Part shown: piece after piece, positions 9,364 to 16,676 of the stretch
Layout of the letters: every line of letters begins with the position of its first letter
Position numbering within the stretch: the stretch's first letter is position 1
Origin: Salinivirgaceae bacterium
GTDB lineage: Bacteria > Bacteroidota > Bacteroidia > Bacteroidales > SZUA-534
NCBI GenBank assembly: GCA_024405635.1
Contig: JAKSOL010000008.1
Coordinates: 1 to 64,000, forward strand
Direction of reading: 5' to 3'
Length of the DNA stretch: 64,000 bases
Notes under the pieces: generated by a model
What the model was told of the DNA's origin: nothing
What the model saw: only the letters and a program-made list of their open reading frames with translations
The model's database searches: none
Translations under genes and position numbers: made by a program

Positions 9364-9547
9364 ACACCACAACGGCAACTCCACACAAACGAGCACAACC
9401 AAACCACAATCAAACCACAATCAAATTATAAATATAAATCAAATATCACTAATACATTCAAAACCCAATCCCAACCCTACCAACAAAACAATAATTAACA
9501 CAAGTGAAAAATAAACAAGGAATGTTTATAAATTGTCAATTCGATTG

Positions 9548-9579
9548 TTTGCAGATTGTTTCGCTTTTTCATATATTTG
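9548..9579 (+). promoter_or_regulatory. Consensus Bacteroidota promoter (TTTG-N20-TATATTTG)
   Basis: TTTG at 9548-9551 and TATATTTG at 9572-9579 are separated by 20 bp, which fits the -33/-7 consensus of the primary Bacteroidota sigma factor. Transcription would start near 9586. The leader would then contain several AGTTAAA-like repeats before the next gene. Confidence 0.6.
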
Positions 9580-9669
9580 TGCTGTAACATTACAATAAAA
9601 GCAAAACATAAAGAAAAGTTAAACAAACTTAAAAGAAAGTTAAACTGAAGTTAAAAAGGAGTTTAAAAA

Positions 9670-10116
9670 TTGAAAGAAACATACGACAATACAAAACTAA
9701 ACGAACCAATAAATAGAGTTATAAGCATGATTGAGATAATACAAACCGACAACTACAAACTTAAACTCAGAGCCTCAATACAATCAACAGGCCGCCTCGG
9801 TTTCACCGAAGAAACAATAAAAAGCCTCGAACTATGCGAAGGCAAATACGTGCGCTTCGGCAAAGAAGGAAACATGTTCTATATGTCAATCCACAATTCT
9901 GAAGTAGAAAACTCCTTTCCCGTAATAAAATACGGCAAATACTTCTACATATCAACAAAACTCATGTTCGACGATCAAAAAATCGATTATAAGTCCAAAA
10001 CCATCCTATTCGACTTAGCTCGCTACACCGATGGCGATACCGTTATGGGCGGCGCAACCTATCGAATGGAAATGCGTATTTTGGATAAAAAAAGAAAGGA
10101 GGCCGCCATGAGCTAG
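9670..10116 (+). CDS. Unrecognised 148-residue protein
   Basis: I recognise no family. The frame starts at TTG 9670, preceded eight bases upstream by AAGGAG, which is unusual here because neighbouring genes lack Shine-Dalgarno sites. An alternative ATG at 9727 would give 129 residues starting MIEIIQTDNYKLKL. The protein is soluble, mixed alpha/beta, with LRASIQSTGRLGFTEETIK early, tyrosine- and lysine-rich strands in the middle and a basic tail (KKRKEAAMS). It has no signal peptide or membrane span. The consensus promoter upstream supports expression. It is followed by a foldable spacer and then another orphan gene. It could be a regulatory or DNA/RNA-binding protein, but nothing in the sequence proves this. 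Confidence 0.75.
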   Translation: MKETYDNTKLNEPINRVISMIEIIQTDNYKLKLRASIQSTGRLGFTEETIKSLELCEGKYVRFGKEGNMFYMSIHNSEVENSFPVIKYGKYFYISTKLMFDDQKIDYKSKTILFDLARYTDGDTVMGGATYRMEMRILDKKRKEAAMS

Positions 10117-10260
10117 TAACGGCAGACCTTTAAAACAACGAAAGAGCAATGCACCCACATTGCCCTTTCAATAAATTTCTTGGCACTTTCTCCAGAAAAC
10201 CAAGTCGTGTGGGTGGTCTGCACGCACGCGTTTACACCCATTTATTATGGGTGTAAACTT
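10117..10260 (+). promoter_or_regulatory. Candidate structured RNA: three-way junction, possible pseudoknot and closing hairpin
   Basis: Several complementary segments are nested directly after the stop codon. P1 pairs 10122-10128 (GCAGACC) with 10215-10221 (GGTCTGC). Inside it, P2 pairs 10140-10151 with 10158-10169 (12 bp, one mismatch). P3 pairs 10179-10183 with 10200-10204 and continues at 10187-10190 with 10195-10198. The P2 loop CACCCAC (10152-10158) is complementary to GTGGGTG (10209-10215), which could form a pseudoknot. A perfect 11-bp hairpin (10230-10240 with 10248-10258, loop of 7) follows. It could be a cis-regulator of the downstream gene, a 3'-UTR RNA or a processed sRNA. Confidence 0.45.
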
Positions 10261-10349
10261 AAACAATGTTTATAATAATTTTTAAAAATTTTAAGGTATG
10301 TATACCAAAAAAATACAAATTAATTTAAACCTATTTAATTTACACAAAA

Positions 10350-10775
10350 ATGAGATTAACAAACAACGAGCGCTTCGAAGGAGCATCAGGTTCCTTCAAA
10401 GGCAGCGACTACGTGTCGCACTATAAAAAGTCCACAGGTACAACTTACCTATCAAAAAAAACAAAAACCACAAACACCGAAGCCCAAGCACAGCAAAGGC
10501 AATGCTTTGCCGCAGCCAATCGTGAAAAGTGGCGATTGTTAAAACTTCCCGACGACAACATCGAAAAGGAAGAATGGATAATACGCTGGGAAGCCGAAAA
10601 GACAAACAAACCAGACTTTGACAAAGATCTGGGTACGTTTATCATGACAACGCTAATGCAGCTCTACAAATCGGGCGAGGTAGGCATGCCAAACATCAAC
10701 CTACCACAAATCGACACCACCGAGATGGACGCTGCAATCATTGCCCGCGCCAACCAACGAGCCCAAGGACAATAA
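10350..10775 (+). CDS. Unrecognised 141-residue protein
   Basis: I recognise no family. The first 50 residues are rich in Ser, Thr, Lys and Gly (GSFKGSDYVSHYKKSTGTTY, then SKKTKTTNTEAQAQQRQ). A helical segment FAAANREKWRLL and an acidic Trp-containing region EKEEWIIRWEAEK follow. There is no signal peptide and no membrane span. An ATG start is clear, behind a very AT-rich leader with a GGTATGTATACC inverted repeat at 10295-10306. A strong terminator follows at 10814. It may be co-transcribed with the upstream orphan gene through the foldable spacer. The composition suggests a nucleic-acid-binding or structural protein, but this is only a guess. Confidence 0.75.
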   Translation: MRLTNNERFEGASGSFKGSDYVSHYKKSTGTTYLSKKTKTTNTEAQAQQRQCFAAANREKWRLLKLPDDNIEKEEWIIRWEAEKTNKPDFDKDLGTFIMTTLMQLYKSGEVGMPNINLPQIDTTEMDAAIIARANQRAQGQ

Positions 10776-10813
10776 ACCGTTATTATCAAATTCCTATTTC
10801 ATATAGGCGCATC

Positions 10814-10847
10814 AACCGCTCAACCTCCCAGTTGAGCGGTTTTTATT
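10814..10847 (+). terminator. Rho-independent terminator of the orphan gene pair
   Basis: A perfect 11-bp stem, AACCGCTCAAC with GTTGAGCGGTT, has a six-base loop and is followed by a T-rich run. It begins 38 bp after the stop of the 141-residue protein gene. Confidence 0.85.
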
Positions 10848-11166
10848 TCCCCCGTACGGGCATATCGCCTCCGCCCCAATTAATCATTAATCTCTAATCA
10901 CTAACCATTAGCCATTGCCCTTTAGCTCGTACAACCTAAAACGTATAACGTATAACGTACAACCTACAACGCATCGCCTCCGCCACTATCCGTCATTCCG
11001 ATGAAAATCGGAATCCCCTCAAGCCCCGCAACCAAGGATGCTGCCCCTTCAGGGCGTTTCTCATCCGCCCACAATTAATCACTAAACATTAGCCTTTCGC
11101 ACGTACGGGCGTATCGCATACGCCCCTATTAAACACTGGCCTTTGGCCCGTACAGCCGTATCGCCC

Positions 11167-11313
11167 CGCCCTCGTCACCCTAATGAAAATCAGTGTCTCT
11201 CTCATTTAGCACTTAAGCACCAAAAGCACACACCAGTATGGGATGCCGAATCAAGTTCGGCATGACGTGCGTCTTTTAAGCCAGAGCCCGTACGGGTGTA
11301 TCGCCTCCGCCCC
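11167..11313. repeat. 147-bp direct repeat, copy A
   Basis: Matches copy B at 11613-11759, offset 446 bp, with three mismatches by eye. It contains the hairpin ATGCCGAA/TTCGGCAT and one GC-rich palindromic element. No gene is inside. Confidence 0.9.
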
Positions 11314-11612
11314 AATTAAACACTGGCCCTCAGCCGTACGGGCGTATCGCATACGCCCCCATTAAACATTGGCCTTTGGCTCAAAAAAAAGGATACTGCC
11401 CCTTCAGGGCGCTCGTGGTGTATTCACCAATTCCTAGGGCGTTGCCCTAGGCTGATAGATACTGCCCTTTCAGGGCGTTGATGAAAATCAGGACAACAAC
11501 CCTGAAGGGGTTGCGCGAAGCGCCCTCAGCCCAATGGCAGCGCCTTGGGTAATAATCAATATGCCTGCCATTTGCGCCCTGTAAGGGCAACAGCCTTCAG
11601 CCGTATCACATA

Positions 11613-11759
11613 CGCCCTCGTCACCCTGATGAAAATCAGTGTCTCTCTCATTTAGCACTTAAGCACCAAAAGCACACACCAGTATGGGATGCCGAATCAA
11701 GTTCGGCATGACGTGCGTCTTTTAAGCCAGAGCCCGTACGGGCATATCGCCTCCGCCCC
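11613..11759. repeat. 147-bp direct repeat, copy B
   Basis: Near-identical to 11167-11313. The high identity implies a recent duplication or ongoing homogenisation of the repeat block next to the ATPase gene, whose stop codon lies only 24 bp further on. Confidence 0.9.
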
Positions 11760-11782
11760 TATTAATCATTAATCATTAAACG

Positions 11783-13012
11783 TTAATCACTAAAGAACGG
11801 GGCTTCGGCACCATCACTTTGCAATAACCAGTCTATCACATTGATTTTTTGAACACCATCAACTACACTCTCATCGAAATCTAATGAAAGTAGATATTTA
11901 GGATTTGCATCGCGAATGCACTTTAATGACGAGATTTCACGATTTAATGTTTTTTCGTCATCAACGCGATATGCAACCTGATAATACTCCATTCTTCCAT
12001 CGTATTTTTTCACCACAAAATCCACTTCTCCTTTATCCGTCCTACCAGCAAACACTTCACCGCCACGCCGCATAAGTTCAAAATAAACTACATTCTCCAA
12101 TTTATGGCCCAAATCGGCATCTGGTCTATTGGTGTTAACAATATTTCTAAGCCCCAAATCAACCACATAATATTTGTAATTTGCAGCCAACAAACGTTTG
12201 CCTTTTATATTATACAAACGCACTGGATACACTAAATACGATTCCATCAAGTATGTCAATAGTTTTTGTACCGTGTTGTGAGATACTCCATTAGCATTTT
12301 TTTGCAAACAGTCGGCAATATTATTAGGCGAGACCACACTACCAACACTATCAAACACAAAATCAATAATACGTTGCAAACTATCGAACTTGCGAAGTCT
12401 TCTGCGCTTTACAATATCTTTCACCACAACAGTTTCGTACAATGAACGCAAATATGCATTTACCATATCTGGCGATGTTTGAAAAATATTCACCGCTTCG
12501 GGAAAGCACGAACCATTAATATACCGATTAAACAATTTATCGATTCTAGTTTCATTATGGAATGCCGACACATATTCAGCAAATGAATATGGATGAAGAT
12601 TTATTGCGATATATCTTCCAGAAAGCAATGTTGCCAATTCACTAGATAAAAGATACGCATTTGACCCAGTAATGTATAAATCAATATTTTTTTTCACAAA
12701 CAGAGCATCGACAAGCTTTTCAAACTGAGGAACAAGCTGAACCTCGTCAAGAAAAACGTAGTTGGTGCTTTCAGTGCATTTAGAAACTATTGTATCATAT
12801 ATTTCAGCCCACGAACTAAATGTTTGATTTTCACGTTCTTCAAAATTGTAAGAATGTATATTATCATCCGTTATGCTTTCCGACTTTAAAACATCTTTGA
12901 ACAATTCAAACAAAGTAGATTTGCCACAACGGCGTATGCCCGTAACAACCTTTATAAGTTTTTGACCACGAAGCGCTATCAATTGCTTCAAATATGTATT
13001 TCTATTTATCAT
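11783..13012 (-). CDS. AAA ATPase with C-terminal DUF4143 domain
   Basis: The protein belongs to the widespread AAA_14 plus DUF4143 group (PF13173/PF13635). Walker A is GIRRCGKST at residues 25-33, Walker B is YVFLDEVQ near residue 98, and ITGSNAYLLSSELATLLSGR is the sensor region. The second half has the DUF4143 features KLENVVYFELMRRGGEV and GEVDFVVKK, which resemble a restriction-endonuclease fold. I chose ATG 13012 because family members start MINR; an ATG at 13072 would add 20 unrelated residues. The role of the family is unresolved, and members are often accessory and multicopy. The gene stands alone between two repeat blocks, consistent with a laterally acquired cassette. Confidence 0.88.
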   Translation of the reverse strand: MINRNTYLKQLIALRGQKLIKVVTGIRRCGKSTLFELFKDVLKSESITDDNIHSYNFEERENQTFSSWAEIYDTIVSKCTESTNYVFLDEVQLVPQFEKLVDALFVKKNIDLYITGSNAYLLSSELATLLSGRYIAINLHPYSFAEYVSAFHNETRIDKLFNRYINGSCFPEAVNIFQTSPDMVNAYLRSLYETVVVKDIVKRRRLRKFDSLQRIIDFVFDSVGSVVSPNNIADCLQKNANGVSHNTVQKLLTYLMESYLVYPVRLYNIKGKRLLAANYKYYVVDLGLRNIVNTNRPDADLGHKLENVVYFELMRRGGEVFAGRTDKGEVDFVVKKYDGRMEYYQVAYRVDDEKTLNREISSLKCIRDANPKYLLSLDFDESVVDGVQKINVIDWLLQSDGAEAPFFSD

Positions 13013-13296
13013 AGAGCCCCAAATTTGAACACAAAGATACGCAATAATGACGAAATTATATAAAAACATCATTTTTCGTCATTATCTCACCTTTGCGCCT
13101 CAAGCAATCTAATTAATTAAAACCAAGTTGAATCGTACTTTTGGCTGTTGGCTTTTAGCCGTTGGCCGTTAAGGTGTTGATGCGTTTAATAATGATTAGT
13201 GATAAGTGATTAATGGAGGGGGAAGTTGACTATTGGCTGTTAGCTATTGGCCATTGGTTGTTGATGCGTTGAATCGTTGATATGTTGATGCGATGT

Positions 13297-13713
13297 GGCT
13301 TCGGCAAGCTCAGCCACCAATACGCGCGGTGCCTGAGCTTGTCGAAGGCACTGTTGAATACGAGCTATTGGCCGTTGGCAATTATTGAATCGTATGATAG
13401 TGTTAAATTATTAATAGGTCGGGGCTTCGGCAGGCTCAGCCAACCAATACACACGGTGCCTGAGCTTGTCGAAGGCACTGTTGAATACGGGCTATTGGCC
13501 GTTGGCCGTTGGCAATTATTGAATCGTATGATAGTGTTAAGTTATTAATAGGTCGGGGCTTCGGCTGGCTCAGCCAACCAATACACACGGTGCCTGAGCT
13601 TGTCGAAGGCACTGTTGAATACGGGCTATTGGCCGTTGGCCGTTGGCAATTATTGAATCGTATGATAGTGTTAAGTTATTAATAGGTCGGGGCTTCGGCT
13701 GGCTCAGCCACCG
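13297..13713. repeat. VNTR-like array, three units of 126-134 bp plus a partial fourth
   Basis: Units start at 13297, 13423, 13557 and 13691 (partial). Each has GGCTTCGGCnnGCTCAGCC, then GGTGCCTGAGCTTGTCGAAGGCAC (an inverted relative of the first box), then GCTATTGGCCGTTGG and AATCGTATGATAGTGTTAA. The first unit is shorter mainly because it lacks one CCGTTGG step. The paired boxes are a known class of REP-like hairpin in Bacteroidota. Short open frames through the array have repetitive, unlikely protein sequences. Flanking 13130-13290 is filled with related GTTGGC/TGATGCG fragments. Confidence 0.85.
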
Positions 13714-13754
13714 GAAGGTTGATTTGTTGATGCGTTAAATCGGATAACGTATAA

Positions 13755-14927
13755 CTACTTATCACCGGCATCAACCATATTGCGCATCCAAGCCCAAAAG
13801 CCTTTGCGCTCATAGTGCGATGCCTCGCCAATGGCCAACAAAATGCGATAGACAACCGAATTTCGTTTTTTATGATATCGGACAAACGGATAGAATACGA
13901 ATGTGGAAAGAAATGCCAACGCTACCACCACAACCAATTGCATACTAATGGTTGCGCCCATCTTATACGAAAGGAACCACGCTGCCACAATCAAAGCATC
14001 AAGAGTTACTAGTCCAACGCTGATGCCAACGTGCGAGAACCCAAGTTCAAGATACAAGTGATGCAAGTGAGTTTTGTCTGGTCGGAATGGTGATTTACCC
14101 TTAATAATGCGACCCAACATTACGCGCAAGGTGTCGAAAACCGGAATTGACAACACTGCAAGCGCAAATGGTACTAAACCAACATTTTTCTGACTCATTG
14201 CCAAGCTTGCTTCTCTTTGTGACAATAATGTAAGAACAAATATGGACATGATGGCTCCCATGAGCAAAGTTCCGCCATCGCCTATAAACATCTTCGATTT
14301 GAAGCCGAACACGTTGTGCATAAAGAAAGGAATGAGCGCCCCCGCAGCCGCTGCTGCCACAACTGTCATTAGCTGATTGCCCATCATGTAGAACATAATG
14401 CCAAACATGATGCTTGCCATGGTGCAAAATCCTGAAGAATATCCATCAACGCCGTCAATAAGGTTAATGGCATTCATTATTCCAACAGCTGAAACTATGG
14501 TAAGCGGCACGTAAATCCAAGCAGATAGCACTGCTCCATAGCCCCACAATCCGTAGAAATTGCAGATGCGAATGCCTGACCAATACATCAGGAATAGCAC
14601 TACAAGTATTTCGATAATGAAACGGGCAGTAGGCGAAATATCCTTAATGTCGTCGAATGTGCCAACTGCAAGCATAACGGCCATAACAAGCGTCAACGAC
14701 TCAATCATGCCATTTTCTGGCATTACGAAGTACAACACAACCATAGCCACAGCAATGCCAATAAACACAGCCACGCCTCCAAGCACTGGCACTGGCGACT
14801 TTTGTACCTTGCGGGCATCGGGAGTGTCAAGCACATTGAATCGTCGGGCAAACCTCAACACACGACCATATATCACCCATGTTGTTATGAATGCCACTAA
14901 AAACGATATGACTATGTTCATTATCAT
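13755..14927 (-). CDS. wecA: Undecaprenyl-phosphate N-acetylglucosaminyl-1-phosphate transferase-like (WecA/TagO/Rfe family)
   Basis: A 390-residue protein with about eleven membrane spans and the motifs of PF00953: TFDDIKDIS (Mg-binding Asp pair), NAINLIDGVDGYSSG, FIGDGGTLLMG and the HLHH-containing loop KTHLHHLYLELG. The enzyme moves a sugar-1-phosphate, usually GlcNAc-1-P from UDP-GlcNAc, to undecaprenyl phosphate on the cytoplasmic face. It could prime the capsule made by the cluster 5 kb away, but MraY-like substrates cannot be excluded on sequence alone. It lies 135 bp downstream of the manC-like gene on the same strand. An ATG two codons downstream (14921) is an equally good start. Confidence 0.88.
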   Translation of the reverse strand: MIMNIVISFLVAFITTWVIYGRVLRFARRFNVLDTPDARKVQKSPVPVLGGVAVFIGIAVAMVVLYFVMPENGMIESLTLVMAVMLAVGTFDDIKDISPTARFIIEILVVLFLMYWSGIRICNFYGLWGYGAVLSAWIYVPLTIVSAVGIMNAINLIDGVDGYSSGFCTMASIMFGIMFYMMGNQLMTVVAAAAAGALIPFFMHNVFGFKSKMFIGDGGTLLMGAIMSIFVLTLLSQREASLAMSQKNVGLVPFALAVLSIPVFDTLRVMLGRIIKGKSPFRPDKTHLHHLYLELGFSHVGISVGLVTLDALIVAAWFLSYKMGATISMQLVVVVALAFLSTFVFYPFVRYHKKRNSVVYRILLAIGEASHYERKGFWAWMRNMVDAGDK

Positions 14928-15062
14928 AATGCTTCAAAAATAATTGCCTATGCTATTTGTTGGCTTTACGTTTGTCATCAGTTACATGACATACGTCAAC
15001 CTAATTCTTTTAAAAAGTTAGCATAAACAAGTATTGCCGCAAGACAAAAAAATAAGTTCTGT

Positions 15063-16427
15063 TTATTCGCTCCACTTCCACTCAGTTCGTTCAATATCCT
15101 CCTCAATAAGCGGATTTCCACTTTGAACTTCAATAAAAGTAAGCTCGGTAATGGCCTTTATAGCGTGCCAATGCTCAACAGGAATAACAACAGTGTCGCC
15201 CGCCTTTACTCTTTGTTCTTGTCCATCGAGAACAAAAATGCCTTCACCTTCAACAAAAGTCCAAGTTTCGCTTCGGTGGTGGTGAATTTGGTAGCTGATG
15301 TTTTTACCTTGTTTAAGGGTGATGCTTTTGGTTAGCGAGTGGCGGCCATCGGCATAATAACTGTCGTCGAGCACACGATAGGTTCCCCATCGACGTTCTT
15401 CGTACATTGGTCGTGGAGTAAGATTCTCTACTGCCTTTTTTATCTCTTCAGAGTGTTGTTTGGTGCAAACTAAAATGCCATCGGGACAAGCGGCAACCAC
15501 CACATCTTTAAGTCCGTCAACAAAAATAGGGTTTTGCAGTTCGTTTATCACGTGTGTGTTTTCGCAGTGTGCGCCCATCACAGCATTGCCAATGGTGTGT
15601 TGCTTCAGTTCGTCGGTCAAAGTATTCCATGTGCCAAGATCTTTCCATTGGCCCGAAAAAGGAACAACAGCAACCGATTTTGATTTTTCGGCAACCTCAT
15701 AGTCAAAACTAATTTTGGGGAATTCTGAATAACGGTTGCGAACTTCGTCAAACGACAAGGTTTTATCTCCATTGCTGATTGGCATATATTTTTCCACAAT
15801 TTGCATCATATATCCCAAACGGAAGGCAAACACACCACCGTTCCAATATGCGCTTTGTGCCAACAATTGTTTTGCCACATCAACCGATGGTTTTTCAGTA
15901 AAACGAGCCACTTTTTTATATTCTGTCGAAGATTTTTCTTGTTCAGGAACCACATAGCCATACTTTTCGCTTGGATAAGTAGGTTGAATACCCATAAGCA
16001 CAAGGTCGGCCACGTTGGCATTAACACACTCAACCATTTTGGCAATAGTTTTAAAGTAACCAAATTCGGTATAAGGGTCGCAAGGCATAATAACAACCAC
16101 CTCGTCGTTGGCACAGCCTTTGGCAAGCTTTAGGTAGCTGGCAGCAAGTGCAATAGCCGGAAAGGTATCGCGGCGCTCAGGCTCAGTTACAACCGAAACT
16201 TTGTTGCCCAATTGGTTGGTAATAATATCTAACTGGCTTGCATTGGTAGCAAGGGTAATATTGTTGGTAAGGTTAGCCTCGGTGGCTTGACGCACCACGC
16301 GTTGCACCATGCTTTCCATTGTACCATCTTCTTTTTCCAAAAGAGGCAAAAACTGTTTTGAACGTGCGTTGTTGCTAAGAGGCCAAAGTCGCTTTCCGCT
16401 GCCTCCCGATAGAAGTACTAATTGCAT
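15063..16427 (-). CDS. manC: Mannose-1-phosphate guanylyltransferase with C-terminal mannose-6-phosphate isomerase-type cupin
   Basis: A 454-residue protein of the bifunctional type II form. The N-terminal nucleotidyltransferase domain has the signature LLSGGSGKRLWPLS at residues 5-18 and SKQFLPL. The middle contains YWNGGVFAFRLG. The C-terminal cupin carries MYEERRWGTYRVLDD, QIHHHRSETWTFVEG and VIPVEHWHAI, with the metal-binding His residues. It makes GDP-mannose from mannose-1-P and GTP, and possibly mannose-1-P precursor by isomerisation. GDP-mannose would feed mannose, fucose or rhamnose donors for surface polysaccharide. A -7 box lies just upstream. Confidence 0.92.
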   Translation of the reverse strand: MQLVLLSGGSGKRLWPLSNNARSKQFLPLLEKEDGTMESMVQRVVRQATEANLTNNITLATNASQLDIITNQLGNKVSVVTEPERRDTFPAIALAASYLKLAKGCANDEVVVIMPCDPYTEFGYFKTIAKMVECVNANVADLVLMGIQPTYPSEKYGYVVPEQEKSSTEYKKVARFTEKPSVDVAKQLLAQSAYWNGGVFAFRLGYMMQIVEKYMPISNGDKTLSFDEVRNRYSEFPKISFDYEVAEKSKSVAVVPFSGQWKDLGTWNTLTDELKQHTIGNAVMGAHCENTHVINELQNPIFVDGLKDVVVAACPDGILVCTKQHSEEIKKAVENLTPRPMYEERRWGTYRVLDDSYYADGRHSLTKSITLKQGKNISYQIHHHRSETWTFVEGEGIFVLDGQEQRVKAGDTVVIPVEHWHAIKAITELTFIEVQSGNPLIEEDIERTEWKWSE

Positions 16428-16464
16428 TATAGTTTATATTTATTTTTTCGACCAATAAAGTTTG

Positions 16465-16472
16465 CAAATATA
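16465..16472 (-). promoter_or_regulatory. Candidate -7 box of the manC-like gene
   Basis: The minus strand reads TATATTTG, a perfect TAnnTTTG, 38 bp before the ATG. No good -33 TTTG is seen at the expected distance. Confidence 0.4.
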
Positions 16473-16676
16473 GAAACTTACCTCATACTCTTTCACCAAC
16501 AATGCGCATGTCTGAATCATCTGCGCTAATACTGCCAGCAAAGAGGCAACAACCTTTTCCGTAATCTGCCAACTCGTCACCTTGCCGCAACGCTTTAACT
16601 GACAATGTTGCCGTTTTTTATTTTGGCACACCATTTGACAAGGTAGGCTCCAGAAATTCTTAAAAAACATCATACT

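Larger units (their letters stand above)
10853..11782. repeat. Mosaic of GC-rich palindromic intergenic repeats
   Basis: No gene is visible in this 0.9-kb stretch. One element, CGTACGGGCGTATCGCATACGCCC or variants, occurs seven times: 10853, 11102, 11149, 11289, 11335, 11601 (partial) and 11735. In its best form GGGCGTAT/ATACGCCC pairs around CGC. Other hairpins are TTCCGAT-GAAA-ATCGGAA near 11004, ATGCCGAA/TTCGGCAT in both long repeats, CCTAGGGC-GTT-GCCCTAGG at 11433-11451, and CCTTCAGGG-type boxes at about 11045, 11400, 11465 and 11503. Such REP-like elements are known in many Bacteroidota; this dense clustering is notable against the AT-rich background. Confidence 0.8.

Noticed and set aside
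8330-9550. UpxY/UpxZ-type antiterminator genes upstream of the capsule operon
   Set aside because: No NusG-like or UpxZ-like sequence is found in any frame here.
10230-10258. Standard intrinsic terminator after the 148-residue gene
   Set aside because: The stem is perfect but no T run follows it; I kept it as part of the structured spacer instead.
10853-11782. Possible CRISPR array
   Set aside because: The repeats are palindromic elements of mixed types at irregular spacing, with no regular spacers and no cas genes.
13282-13548. An 88-codon open frame across the REP array
   Set aside because: It runs through two copies of a DNA repeat, its protein repeats itself with them, and it has no promoter or family support.
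13297-13713. Possible CRISPR array
   Set aside because: The units are near-identical over their whole 126-134 bp, so there are no unique spacers.
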